A DNA stretch of 31,852 nt from an uncultured Collinsella sp. (lineage in GTDB: Bacteria > Actinomycetota > Coriobacteriia > Coriobacteriales > Coriobacteriaceae): the NCBI GenBank assembly GCA_900757705.1, contig CAAEOW010000001.1:1-31852 (forward strand). Reading direction: 5' to 3'. Of this stretch, positions 1 through 7,411 are shown one piece after another. The translations under genes were made by a program, and so were the position numbers. Positions within the stretch are counted from its first letter, which is position 1; each line of letters starts with the position of its first letter. The notes under the pieces were generated by a model. That model was given only the letters and a program-made list of their open reading frames with translations, was not told where the DNA came from and ran no database searches.

Positions 1-861
1 GCACTTGGCGTAGTAGCCGGCCAAGATATCGCCAAAGTTGCCGGTGGGCACACAGAACTCTACGGCGTCGCCAGCCTCGATAGCGCCGGCGCGCAGCAGT
101 TGCGCATAGGCGGCAAAGTAGTAGACGACCTGCGGCACCAGGCGGCCGACGTTGATGGAGTTGGCACTCGAAAGCACAGTGCCGGCGGCTTCCAGGCGCT
201 CGGCAAGCTCCTTATCGGCAAAGATGCGCTTGACGGCACTCTGGGCATCGTCGAAGTTGCCGCGGATGCCGCAGACGGCGACGTTATCGCCCTCCTGCGT
301 GGACATCTGCAGATTCTGCACGCGGCTGACTTTGCCTTCGGGATAAAAGACGGTGATGCCCGTGCCCGGGGCGTCGGCAAAGCCGGCGAGTGCTGCCTTG
401 CCCGTGTCGCCCGACGTGGCGGTGACGATCATGATGCGCTCGGCGCCGCCGTCCTTGGCGGAAGTGCGGGCCGTCAGACGGGGGAGCATCTGCAGGGCGA
501 CGTCCTTGAAGGCGCTTGTGGGGCCGCCAAAGAGCTCCATCACATAGGTCTGAGGGACGTCAGCGCCCGGTGCGGCGTCGAGTTTGACGAGCGGCGTGAC
601 CTCTTCGCTCGCGAACGTGCCGCGGTATGCCTCATTCACACAGGCCGATATTTCTTCGGTCGTGTAATCATTCAGTAACATTCCCAACACATCTTGAGCG
701 ATTTCAAAGTACGATTTATCTGCAAGCGAGCTGATATCGACCTGCTGGGTGCCGAGCTCGTCCGAGACAAACAAACCCCCGTCGGGAGCGATGCCGGTAC
801 GGATTGCCACCTTACTTGAGCACGATAAAGTGCGTCCTCGTGTACTATGATAAGTTCCCAT
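1..861 (-). CDS. thrC: threonine synthase (partial, C-terminus outside window)
   Basis: This PLP enzyme converts O-phosphohomoserine to threonine, the last step of threonine synthesis in the cytoplasm. The first 287 residues are present and the frame runs off the left edge without a stop. The N-terminus MGTYHSTRG and the block GLFV at about 30-33 are typical of the family. The PLP lysine is K119 in FGGPTSAFKD. A later ATG at 681 would lose 60 conserved residues. The start at 861 is preceded by GAGGAG about 9 bases upstream, so it is preferred. The gene is divergent from aspartokinase across about 100 bases, which puts both ends of the threonine branch together. Identity is firm; only the missing C-terminus is unknown. 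Confidence 0.93.
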   Translation of the reverse strand, partial: MGTYHSTRGRTLSCSSKVAIRTGIAPDGGLFVSDELGTQQVDISSLADKSYFEIAQDVLGMLLNDYTTEEISACVNEAYRGTFASEEVTPLVKLDAAPGADVPQTYVMELFGGPTSAFKDVALQMLPRLTARTSAKDGGAERIMIVTATSGDTGKAALAGFADAPGTGITVFYPEGKVSRVQNLQMSTQEGDNVAVCGIRGNFDDAQSAVKRIFADKELAERLEAAGTVLSSANSINVGRLVPQVVYYFAAYAQLLRAGAIEAGDAVEFCVPTGNFGDILAGYYAKC

Positions 862-965
862 ATAACACTGCTCCTCGGATGCCTTGGTCCCAATCGGTGA
901 AACCATGGTATCAGAGCGCGCAAAATAGGTTCGCAGAGGCTTTTTAGAAAGGTAACCTCCAGCCC

Positions 966-2354
966 ATGATTAAGATTGCCAAGTTTGGCGGCTCGTCGGT
1001 CGCCGACGCCGAACACTTTAAGAAGATCAAGGCCATTGTCGATGCCGACCCGGCCCGCCGTTTTGTGGTGGTTTCTGCCTGCGGTCGCCGTTTTAAGGGC
1101 GACACCAAGGTGACCGATCTGCTCTACTTGGTCAACGCGCACGTCAAGTACCACGTGTCGTGCGAGGAGCTGCTCGAGGACATCGGCCAGCGCTATTTTG
1201 ATATCGCTGACGAGCTGGGGCTCACCTATCCCATCCGCGAAGAGTTTGCGGCCTTTGCCGAGCGTGCTCGCTCCGGTGGCTACTCTACTGAGGAGCTCGT
1301 AAGCCGCGGCGAGTACTTTACCGCTCGCCTGATGGCCGAGTACCTGGGCCTGCCGTTCCTGGATGCCGCGACGGTCGTGGCGTTCCATCACGACGGTACG
1401 CTCAGCATGAATCGCACCTCCGAGCTGGTGCAGGAGTACGGTCAGCAGGGCGGCTTTGTTATGCCCGGTTTCTACGGCGCGACGCGTGAGGGCCAGATCA
1501 AGCTGCTCGATCGTGGCGGCGGCGATATCTCGGGCTCGATTCTGGCCAAGTGCCTGGGCGCCGACCTGTACGAGAACTGGACCGACGTCTCGGGCTTCTA
1601 TTCTGCCGACCCGCGTATTGTTCCCGAGGCTCAGCCCATTGCGCGCGTTACTTACGAGGAGCTGCGCGAGCTTTCGTACATGGGCGCAAGCGTCCTGCAC
1701 GAGGAGGCCGTGTTCCCCGTGCGCGAGGCGGGCATTCCGCTGGTCATCAAGAACACCAATGCGCCGCAGGACCCCGGCACCATCATTAGCGAGACGGCTG
1801 ATGAAGGCGAGGCAGAGCCCATCATTACCGGCGTGACCGGCAAGCGCGGTTTTGTCGCCATCAACGTGGCCCGCGACCGCACCAAGCCCCGCGTTGGCTT
1901 TATGCGCCGTGCGCTTTCGGTCTTCGAGCGCTATGACGTTTCCGTCGAGCATATGCCCACCGGCGTCGACCGCTTTGGCGCCGTGGTGCAGGAGCAGGAT
2001 GTGCACGATTCGCTGTACTCACTCGTGGGCGACATCCAGCAGGAGGTCGAGCCGCTCGAGATCGAGGTCGTTGAGGGTCTGGCGCTTATCGCGACCGTCG
2101 GTCGTAACCTGCGCGGCCGTGCAGGTATCTCGGGCCATCTGTTTGGCATGCTCGGCCAGGCTGGCGTGAGCGTGCGTATGATTTCGCAGAGCTGCGACGA
2201 GATCAACATCATTATCGGTGTCGAGGAGAAGGACTTTGACCTGGCGATTCGGACCATTTACCGTGCCTTCTCCGACGAAAATGGCATTGTGAAGGTCTCC
2301 GACCTGGAGGCTTCCGCGCCGGTTGATCCCGCTCTGGCCGCGCTCAAAAAGTAG
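966..2354 (+). CDS. lysC: aspartate kinase
   Basis: It phosphorylates aspartate to aspartyl-4-phosphate, the committed step to lysine, threonine and methionine. The 462 residues fit a monofunctional aspartokinase. The kinase domain starts with KFGGSS at 6-11, continues through SRGEYFTARLMAEYLG and carries the nucleotide-binding block TDVSGFYSADPRIV at about 207-220. Two ACT domains follow at roughly 300-440, the usual site of feedback inhibition by lysine or threonine; which effector cannot be read from the sequence. No strong Shine-Dalgarno lies next to the ATG: the nearest purine run is GAAAGG about 13 bases away. The gene runs into asd after 172 bases containing two hairpins. Confidence 0.95.
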   Translation: MIKIAKFGGSSVADAEHFKKIKAIVDADPARRFVVVSACGRRFKGDTKVTDLLYLVNAHVKYHVSCEELLEDIGQRYFDIADELGLTYPIREEFAAFAERARSGGYSTEELVSRGEYFTARLMAEYLGLPFLDAATVVAFHHDGTLSMNRTSELVQEYGQQGGFVMPGFYGATREGQIKLLDRGGGDISGSILAKCLGADLYENWTDVSGFYSADPRIVPEAQPIARVTYEELRELSYMGASVLHEEAVFPVREAGIPLVIKNTNAPQDPGTIISETADEGEAEPIITGVTGKRGFVAINVARDRTKPRVGFMRRALSVFERYDVSVEHMPTGVDRFGAVVQEQDVHDSLYSLVGDIQQEVEPLEIEVVEGLALIATVGRNLRGRAGISGHLFGMLGQAGVSVRMISQSCDEINIIIGVEEKDFDLAIRTIYRAFSDENGIVKVSDLEASAPVDPALAALKK

Positions 2355-2364
2355 CGACTGCTCG

Positions 2365-2395
2365 GTAGATTTTTGGGTCATGTCAAAAAATCTAC
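2365..2395 (+). terminator. AT-rich hairpin after lysC
   Basis: GTAGATTTTT at 2365-2374 is perfectly complementary to AAAAATCTAC at 2386-2395, with an 11-base loop. It lies 10 bases after the lysC stop and has no U run beyond the stem. It may be a 3' end or a partial brake between lysC and asd. Confidence 0.4.
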
Positions 2396-2425
2396 GGCGG
2401 GGCGTTTCGTTTCGGTTTCGTTTCG

Positions 2426-2452
2426 ACGGGGCGGGTTTCGTGCCTGCCCCGT
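2426..2452 (+). terminator. GC-rich hairpin between lysC and asd
   Basis: ACGGGGC at 2426-2432 pairs with GCCCCGT at 2446-2452 and is followed by TCTTGT. It could be a weak terminator or attenuator controlling asd relative to lysC. No leader peptide or riboswitch was recognised in the 172-base spacer. Confidence 0.35.
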
Positions 2453-2526
2453 TCTTGTATACACTGGCAACAATAATCGGCCTGCTTGGCGTGCGGGCGA
2501 TAGCCACAACCTTTAAAGGGGGAAGC

Positions 2527-3552
2527 ATGAAACAGTACACGGTTGCTATTTTGGGCGCGACGGGAGCCGTGGGCACCCAGATGCTCGAGTGCCTGAACGA
2601 GCAGGAGTTCCCGGTCGGCAAGCTCAAGCTGCTGGCGAGCGCACGCTCTGCGGGCAAGACCGTCGAGTTCCGCGGCGAGCAGGCTGTGATTGAGGAGGCT
2701 TGCCCCGAGGCTTTTGAGGGCTGCGACATCGTGCTCGGCGCTGCCGGCGACGATATCGCCAAGGAGCTGCTGCCCGAGGCCGTCAAGCGCGGCGCCGTCG
2801 TGGTCGACAACAGCCATGCCTTCCGTATGGATCCCGAGGTACCGCTGGTCGTGCCCGAGATTAATGCCGACGACATCAAGTGGCATCACGGTCTTATCGC
2901 CAATCCCAACTGCGCGACCATTATCGGCCTGGTTCCCACGTGGCCGCTGCATCAGCTCGCTGGCGTGAAGCGCATGATCGTCTCGACGTACCAGGCGGCT
3001 TCGGGCGCTGGTGCCCCCGGCATGGCCGAGCTTGAGGCCCAGCTGGCCGCCCTGGGCCGTGGCGAAGAGATTCCCGAGCCGCGCGCGTTTGCCGCCCAGC
3101 TGGCGAGCAACCTGATTCCGCAGATTGGCGGCGTCAAGGAAGAGGGCTTTACCTCCGAGGAGATGAAGCTGCAAAACGAGGGCCGCAAGATCATGCACCT
3201 GCCCGAGCTGCGCGTGAACTGCACCTGCGTGCGCGTGCCCGTGCTGCGCTCGCACTCCGAGAGCATTACGCTCGAGTTTGAGCGCGACATCACGGTGGAA
3301 GAGGCCCGTGCTGCGCTGGCTGCCGCTCCGGGCGTCAAGCTGGTTGACGACATGAGTGCCGAGGATGCGCACGATCGCTTCCCCATGCCGATGGACACCT
3401 CCGACCAGGACCTGATTTGGGTCGGTCGCGTACGCCGCGACATCTCGAACCCCGAGGCCGCACGTGGCATTACCTTCTGGTGCTGCGGCGACCAAATCCG
3501 TAAGGGCGCGGCAACCAACGCCGTCCAGATCGCTAAGCTGCTCTGCGAGTAG
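2527..3552 (+). CDS. asd: aspartate-semialdehyde dehydrogenase
   Basis: It reduces aspartyl-4-phosphate to aspartate-4-semialdehyde with NADPH, the step directly after aspartokinase. The protein has 341 residues, normal for the family. The nucleotide-binding loop GATGAVG lies at 10-16 and the catalytic cysteine is C129 in NPNCATI. The open frame extends upstream to 2323, but that part overlaps the end of lysC and has no family similarity. The ATG at 2527 follows AAAGGGGGAAGC, a good ribosome site, and starts at the conserved MKQYTVAILGATG. It lies on the same strand as lysC and is probably co-transcribed unless the two intervening hairpins terminate. Confidence 0.95.
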   Translation: MKQYTVAILGATGAVGTQMLECLNEQEFPVGKLKLLASARSAGKTVEFRGEQAVIEEACPEAFEGCDIVLGAAGDDIAKELLPEAVKRGAVVVDNSHAFRMDPEVPLVVPEINADDIKWHHGLIANPNCATIIGLVPTWPLHQLAGVKRMIVSTYQAASGAGAPGMAELEAQLAALGRGEEIPEPRAFAAQLASNLIPQIGGVKEEGFTSEEMKLQNEGRKIMHLPELRVNCTCVRVPVLRSHSESITLEFERDITVEEARAALAAAPGVKLVDDMSAEDAHDRFPMPMDTSDQDLIWVGRVRRDISNPEAARGITFWCCGDQIRKGAATNAVQIAKLLCE

Positions 3553-3566
3553 CGGTGGACCTGTCC

Positions 3567-3696
3567 GGCGGGGGCCGGGCTTGGTTTTCAGAACGTCCTC
3601 GACCATGTGTGGCGCCTTGTCCTGCTCCTTCGGAGCCGCGGACAAGGCGCCACACTGGTCTGCGGAATGTTCTGAAAACCAAGCCCGGCCCCCGCC
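3567..3696. repeat. 130-base near-perfect long hairpin after asd
   Basis: The outer arms, 28 bases at 3567-3594 and 3669-3696, are exact reverse complements. Inner arms of 16 bases at 3607-3622 and 3640-3655 are also exact, and five more bases at 3601-3605 and 3656-3660 pair past one bulge. It begins 14 bases after the asd stop, so it would form the 3' end of the lysC-asd transcript, but no U tract follows. It may be a transcript-stabilising hairpin or a miniature foldback element. From 3697 to 3858 I see only GC-rich sequence with no supported gene. Confidence 0.75.
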
Positions 3697-3858
3697 TGCG
3701 GTGACTCGGCTGCGAGCGGCCTGCGATGGGGCCGTTGCTGGTTGGGGCCGCTGGGCTGATGTGGGGGCACGTGGTTGTTGCGGGCCCTAGTCCCGGCGGC
3801 GGCCTCGGCGCTTCGCGCCTGCTGCCTGGGGTGACTTTGGGCTTGGTGCGAATTGAGG

Positions 3859-4031
3859 TCTAATACTTTTCCCGTGAAGTGAACGACCTTATTTGGACCC
3901 CCGAAGCATTGGCATTTTTTGATTGCTATGTCCTGCGGTTTTGCAGCGCGAATCCTGCGGTTTTGCGGTCTAAAGGTGTGGATGCTCCGGGACTTCGTTT
4001 TTACTCGTTCACTTCTCGGGAAAGTATTAGA
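3859..4031. repeat. foldback element A (173 bases, inverted-repeat ends)
   Basis: The left end at 3859-3886 and right end at 4005-4031 are reverse complements apart from two or three positions; both start TCTAATACTTT and end GAAGTGAACGA when read inward. A second, imperfect pair of arms lies inside (GAAGCAT near 3903, ATGCTCCGGG near 3982). The loop holds TCCTGCGGTTTTGC twice, at 3931-3944 and 3953-3966. A 70-codon frame (3879-4091) crosses it but lacks coding character or a ribosome site. This could be a MITE-like element or a structured RNA. From 4032 to 4196 only the ogt upstream region is visible. Confidence 0.6.
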
Positions 4032-4196
4032 GCTCGGCTGACAGGGGTACCGCTCTGGTGTCGATGCCCTGCGTCTTTTTCGCTTGATTAGGGAAAACAG
4101 TCTCGCTTAAGTAATTGCGAGCCCGCCCAGACGTATCTGCGGGGTTGTCTGTACAATTCGCGGTATTATGTTGCGGAGTTTTGAAGGGAGCCGCTG

Positions 4197-4772
4197 GTGG
4201 TCACGACGACGTTTGCTTCGCCTTTGGGCGAAATCTTGCTTGCCGCTGATGGCCGCGGTCTGACGGGGCTTTGGTTTGAGGGGCAGGAGCACTTTGGTTC
4301 CACGCTTCTTAAAGAAAGCGCCGAATACGTTGAGGGCACCGATGCAGTTTCGGGTGCCGGGGGCATGCAGACGGTAAATCCGGCCAATGGCGCGGCTTCT
4401 TCGGTGCTAGAGCGTTCTTGGGCTTGGCTCAACGCCTATTTTGCGGGGCAGGAGCCTCGGTTTACGCCGCCGTTGCATTTGATTGGCACGGCGTTTCAGC
4501 GTGAGGTTTGGTTTGAGCTACTTTCAATTCCGCGTGGCGAGGTCGCTACGTATGGCGAGATCGCCCAGCGTGTTGCGGCTCGACATCGTGTGCCGGGAAA
4601 TGAAGCGCCCGTTGTATCTCCTCGCGCGGTGGGGGCTGCGGTCGCTCGCAACCCTATTTCGATTATCGTGCCGTGCCATCGCGTGGTCGCGGCCGACGGA
4701 TCGCTCAACGGATACGCCGGTGGACTGGATCGCAAGGAGTGGCTGCTGCGCCTCGAGGGTGCCTATCTATAA
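4197..4772 (+). CDS. ogt: methylated-DNA--protein-cysteine methyltransferase
   Basis: This suicide repair protein transfers the alkyl group from O6-alkylguanine (or O4-alkylthymine) in DNA to its own cysteine. The acceptor is C160 in IVPCHRV, and the following NGYAGGLDRKEWLL is the conserved guanine-binding and C-terminal helix region. Length is 191 residues, usual for Ogt. The start is GTG at 4197, preceded by GAAGGGAG about 8 bases upstream; no in-frame ATG would keep the N-terminal domain. A loop at about 45-70 is longer than in short family members. It appears to be transcribed alone. Confidence 0.92.
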   Translation: MVTTTFASPLGEILLAADGRGLTGLWFEGQEHFGSTLLKESAEYVEGTDAVSGAGGMQTVNPANGAASSVLERSWAWLNAYFAGQEPRFTPPLHLIGTAFQREVWFELLSIPRGEVATYGEIAQRVAARHRVPGNEAPVVSPRAVGAAVARNPISIIVPCHRVVAADGSLNGYAGGLDRKEWLLRLEGAYL

Positions 4773-4914
4773 GCTGCAGGCGGCCGCAACGCCCATGCGG
4801 CAAGCGCGCTCGCTGTACGGGCGTTGTTTGCAGGGCGAGATGTGAAGCCGCCCGTTCCTTAAGTCCGACTAAGCTATAACCTTGCTTTTTTAAATATGCT
4901 CATCGACCTGCTAA

Positions 4915-5469
4915 GGCAGCACTAAGGCGAGTGCGGGTGCGCTATTATCGGCGCTCACGGAGCGCTTGGTGTTCTTGGCATGCATGGACGAGGGCTCGGC
5001 GGGCTTTACCATGGCGTCGATCGATCTTTCGGAGGCGGTGAACAAGGCGGCGGCGCCGTTTAAGTCGGTGGTGGTCTCAGGCGGTAAGCGCCTGTCGACG
5101 TCGATTGCGACCGGCGTGCGGACCCATGCCGATGCCGCGGCGGTGGCGCAGGTGGTTGAGTTGCTACTGGACAACGCCACGCGCTATGCGAGCGAGGGCA
5201 GCGTGATTGAGCTGAGCCTGTGCGCCGTTTCGCACGGCAAAGGCAAGGGCGCCGCCGAGCTTGTCGTATCGAACGCCGTGGACGAGCTGCCCGAGGGCGA
5301 CCTGGACCGATTGTTCGATCGCTTCTATCGTGCGGATGCGTCGCGCAGCTCCAAGACGGGTGGCTCGGGCGTGGGCCTGTCCGTGGTGCGTGCCATCGCC
5401 GAGGCCCATGGAGGCGCCGCCACCGTATCCGGTCACGGCAACCAGATCACCTTCACCGTTTGCCTTTAA
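4915..5469 (+). pseudogene. sensor histidine kinase remnant (ATPase domain only)
   Basis: Only the C-terminal catalytic half of a two-component sensor kinase remains. The N-box LLLDNATRYA, F-box LDRLFDRFYRAD and G2 loop GGSGVGLSVVRAIAEAHGG are intact, but the sensor, membrane segments and phospho-accepting HisKA helix are missing. Kinase-like sequence (LTERLVFLACMDEG) continues upstream of any plausible start to a TAA at 4912, showing that the 5' part was lost. The longest frame would need a TTG at 4966, and no Shine-Dalgarno precedes it or the ATG at 4984. No response regulator is adjacent. It could be expressed as a stand-alone ATPase domain, but decay is more likely. Confidence 0.65.
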
Positions 5470-5514
5470 AACCTGCCAAAAAGGAACAGGTTTATTTTGG
5501 CAGGTTTTATCTGG
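5468..5514 (+). repeat. dispersed palindromic element, copy 1
   Basis: The arms AAAACCTGCCAAAA (5468-5481) and TTTTGGCAGGTTTT (5495-5508) are perfect reverse complements around the 13-base loop AGGAACAGGTTTA, followed by ATCTGGG. It begins inside the TAA stop of the kinase remnant. The stem followed by TTTT would also serve as an intrinsic terminator. Confidence 0.8.
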
Positions 5515-5546
5515 GGAAACGTCCGCAGGAGAGGGCATGGGCGGTG

Positions 5547-5575
5547 TGAACATATGCATCTCTACCTGCTAAAAT
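5547..5575 (+). promoter_or_regulatory. candidate promoter of the AIM24-family gene
   Basis: An extended -10, TGCTAAAAT, has its hexamer at 5570-5575, and TGAACA at 5547-5552 lies 17 bases upstream as a -35 matching four of six consensus positions. Read by eye only. Confidence 0.4.
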
Positions 5576-5617
5576 ATAGGCATCGTTATTCGGCTCCTGA
5601 GTGGAAAGGAGACGGTC

Positions 5618-6292
5618 ATGCAGTACGAGATCGGCGGAGGGGCTTTCCCGGTTGTTACATGCAACCTTAGCGATGGCGAATCCATGATCACCGAAAGCGG
5701 CGCCATGGCTTGGATGACCCCCAACATGGAAATGTCTACCTCGGGCGGTGGCATCGGCAAGATGTTCTCCAAGGCTTTTTCGGGTGAGGCATTGTTCCAA
5801 AACATTTGGACCGCGCGTGGCGATGGCATGATCGCGTTTGGCTCCTGCTTCCCCGGCCGCATCGTGCCAATCGAGATCGGTCCGGGCAAGAGCTGGATTT
5901 TGCAGAAGCGTTCGTTCCTTGCCGCGGAAAGTGGCGTCGAGTTGAGCATTCACTTTAACAAGAAGGCAAAGGCCGGCGTCTTTGGCGGCGAGGGCTTTAT
6001 CATGCAGAAGCTCACGGGCTCGGGTGTTGCTTTTGCCGAGATCGACGGCGACCTGGTTGAGTACGAGCTCGCTGCTGGCCAGCAGATGATTGTGGATACC
6101 GGCAACGTGGCCGGCTTTGAGGAGACCGTGAGCATTGACGCTCAAATGGTCAAGGGCGTCAAAAACATCATGTTTGGTGGCGAGGGCGTGTTCAACACCG
6201 TGCTCACCGGTCCCGGTCGCATCTGGTTGCAGACGATGCCCATTTCCAATCTTGCGGCAGCAGTGGCCTCGATGACCAACAACAATAACTAG
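5618..6292 (+). CDS. AIM24 / TIGR00266 family protein
   Basis: The 224-residue protein belongs to the AIM24 family of tryptophan-RNA-attenuator-like beta-barrel proteins, whose bacterial role is undefined. Supporting segments are the N-terminal YEIGGGAFPVVTCNL, the FTARGDG-like block WTARGDGMIAFG near 67-78, and the C-terminal GGEGVFNTVLTGPGRIWLQT near 188-207. It has no signal peptide or membrane span and ends in a short asparagine tail. AAAGGAG lies about 9 bases before the ATG. It has its own promoter candidate and a strong terminator, so it looks like a single-gene unit. Family assignment is good; no function is claimed. Confidence 0.85.
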   Translation: MQYEIGGGAFPVVTCNLSDGESMITESGAMAWMTPNMEMSTSGGGIGKMFSKAFSGEALFQNIWTARGDGMIAFGSCFPGRIVPIEIGPGKSWILQKRSFLAAESGVELSIHFNKKAKAGVFGGEGFIMQKLTGSGVAFAEIDGDLVEYELAAGQQMIVDTGNVAGFEETVSIDAQMVKGVKNIMFGGEGVFNTVLTGPGRIWLQTMPISNLAAAVASMTNNNN

Positions 6293-6304
6293 TCCGCATA
6301 GGAT

Positions 6305-6340
6305 AGCGCGCGGCGGGCTTACCCTGTCGCGCGCTTTTTT
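6305..6340 (+). terminator. intrinsic terminator of the AIM24-family gene
   Basis: AGCGCGCG at 6305-6312 pairs with CGCGCGCT at 6328-6335 and is followed by a run of six T. It lies 12 bases after the stop codon. Confidence 0.85.
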
Positions 6341-6375
6341 GCTGGCAAACGCCTCGCTTATAGAGTGTGGCTGCG

Positions 6376-6616
6376 CTGCTACAGCGAGCGTCGTCATCTC
6401 GTCACCCTGATAGCTTGCGGCAAGCGTGGCAATGAGGAGTGAGAATTTGAGTGCTCAGTCCCAAGGCATAATGGCGGCCATGCCAACAAGCAAAAACGAG
6501 TTGCCGGTGTCACGGAAAGGCAGGCGTCGGTCGATTCCACGTGAGACGGCTGTGCCGATCTGCACGGCCGCCCCTGCGCGTCCCGCGCTGCCCCCAAAGA
6601 GGTACGTTTCCCCATA
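6376..6616 (-). pseudogene. remnant of a ClC-type chloride channel gene
   Basis: Read on the minus strand from 6604, the frame gives YLFGGSAGRAGAAVQIG, then RRLPFRDTGNSFLLVGMAA, then a TGA at 6455-6457. These resemble the conserved ClC region with G-S-A-G-R-E-G and the following helix. After the stop the same frame continues LKFSLLIATLAASYQGDE, which resembles the later ClC helix before the GGEVTP motif. The middle of the gene is therefore deleted, and the expected glutamate after G-R is alanine. The upstream edge abuts copy 2 of the dispersed palindrome. Assignment rests on motif memory and could not be searched. Confidence 0.6.
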
Positions 6617-6655
6617 TAAAACCTGCCAAAATAAACCTGTCTCTTTTTGATAGGT
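6611..6655 (-). repeat. dispersed palindromic element, copy 2 (inverted)
   Basis: This is the reverse complement of the same element. One arm, AAAACCTGCCAAAA at 6618-6631, is exact and the other, TTTTTGATAGGT at 6644-6655, has drifted. It lies between the channel remnant and the ABC transporter gene at 6705. Confidence 0.75.
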
Positions 6656-6704
6656 GCGAAATGGGTAATACTAAAGAGTTATCCGACCAGATGGGAACCG
6701 ATCG

Positions 6705-7406
6705 ATGGCCTATATCGAATTTAAAGACGTCATCAAAGCATACGGCGAGGGCGATGCCCGCATTCACGCGCTCGACGGCGCGAGCTTTACCGTTGAGCGT
6801 GGCGAGCTTGCCATTATCCTGGGCGCTTCGGGCGCCGGTAAAACCACGGCGCTCAACATTCTGGGTGGCATGGATACGGCGACTTCCGGCACCGTGACGG
6901 TGGACGGGCGCGATGTGAGCTCCGCTAACGAGGCGCAGCTCGTGGAATACCGCCGCGCCGACGTCGGCTTTGTCTTCCAGTTCTACAATCTGGTCCCCAA
7001 CCTGACGGCGCTCGAAAACGTCGAGCTCGCGGCGCAAATCTGCCCCGATTCACTCGATGCCGAGCAAACGCTTTGCCAGGTTGGCCTGGGCGAGCGCCTC
7101 GCCAACTTCCCCGCGCAGCTATCGGGCGGCGAGCAGCAGCGCGTGTCCATTGCCCGCGCGCTGGCCAAGAACCCCAAGCTGCTTTTGTGCGACGAGCCCA
7201 CGGGTGCACTCGACTACAAAACCGGCAAGCAGATTTTGCAGTTGCTGCAGGACACCTGCCGCAAGCAGGGCATCACGGTCATTATCATCACCCATAACTC
7301 CGCGCTGGCGCCCATGGCCGATCGCCTGATCCGCTTTAAGAGCGGCCGCGTGGAGAGCGAGACGGTCCAGCAAAATCCCGTGTCTATCGAGACAATCGAG
7401 TGGTAG
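6705..7406 (+). CDS. ABC transporter ATP-binding protein (MacB/LolD-type)
   Basis: This is the ATPase that powers the large permease encoded next. In 233 residues it has Walker A GASGAGKTT at 40-48, the Q-loop VFQFYNLVP near 90-98, signature LSGGEQQRV at 139-147, Walker B LLLCDEP at 159-165 and the H-loop histidine H197. This set, with a FtsX-type partner, places it in the MacB/LolD/BceA-like group, which acts by mechanotransmission on lipids, peptides or the cell wall. The ribosome site before the ATG at 6705 is weak. The stop overlaps the earliest possible GTG start of the permease, so the two are translationally coupled. The substrate is unknown. Confidence 0.9.
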   Translation: MAYIEFKDVIKAYGEGDARIHALDGASFTVERGELAIILGASGAGKTTALNILGGMDTATSGTVTVDGRDVSSANEAQLVEYRRADVGFVFQFYNLVPNLTALENVELAAQICPDSLDAEQTLCQVGLGERLANFPAQLSGGEQQRVSIARALAKNPKLLLCDEPTGALDYKTGKQILQLLQDTCRKQGITVIIITHNSALAPMADRLIRFKSGRVESETVQQNPVSIETIEW

Positions 7407-7411
7407 CGCCC

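Noticed and set aside
862..965. Possible riboswitch or T-box controlling thrC or lysC
   Set aside because: The spacer of about 100 bases holds no recognisable lysine-riboswitch core, T-box or leader peptide.
672..2006. 444-codon minus-strand frame opposite aspartokinase
   Set aside because: It is a GC-driven shadow of lysC, with no domain or ribosome site; the true minus-strand gene here is threonine synthase, ending its 5' side at 861.
2396..2425. Short tandem TTTCG-like repeats between lysC and asd
   Set aside because: Only a few imperfect units; likely simple sequence without a defined role.
2392..3645. 417-codon minus-strand frame opposite asd
   Set aside because: It mirrors asd, whose active site and fold are complete; the antisense product has no recognisable motif.
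3879..4091. 70-codon frame inside foldback element A
   Set aside because: It spans the inverted-repeat end, lacks a ribosome site and has no coding pattern; the palindrome explains the sequence better.
6426..6650. 74-codon plus-strand frame
   Set aside because: It is the antisense of the ClC-like remnant and runs into the repeat element.
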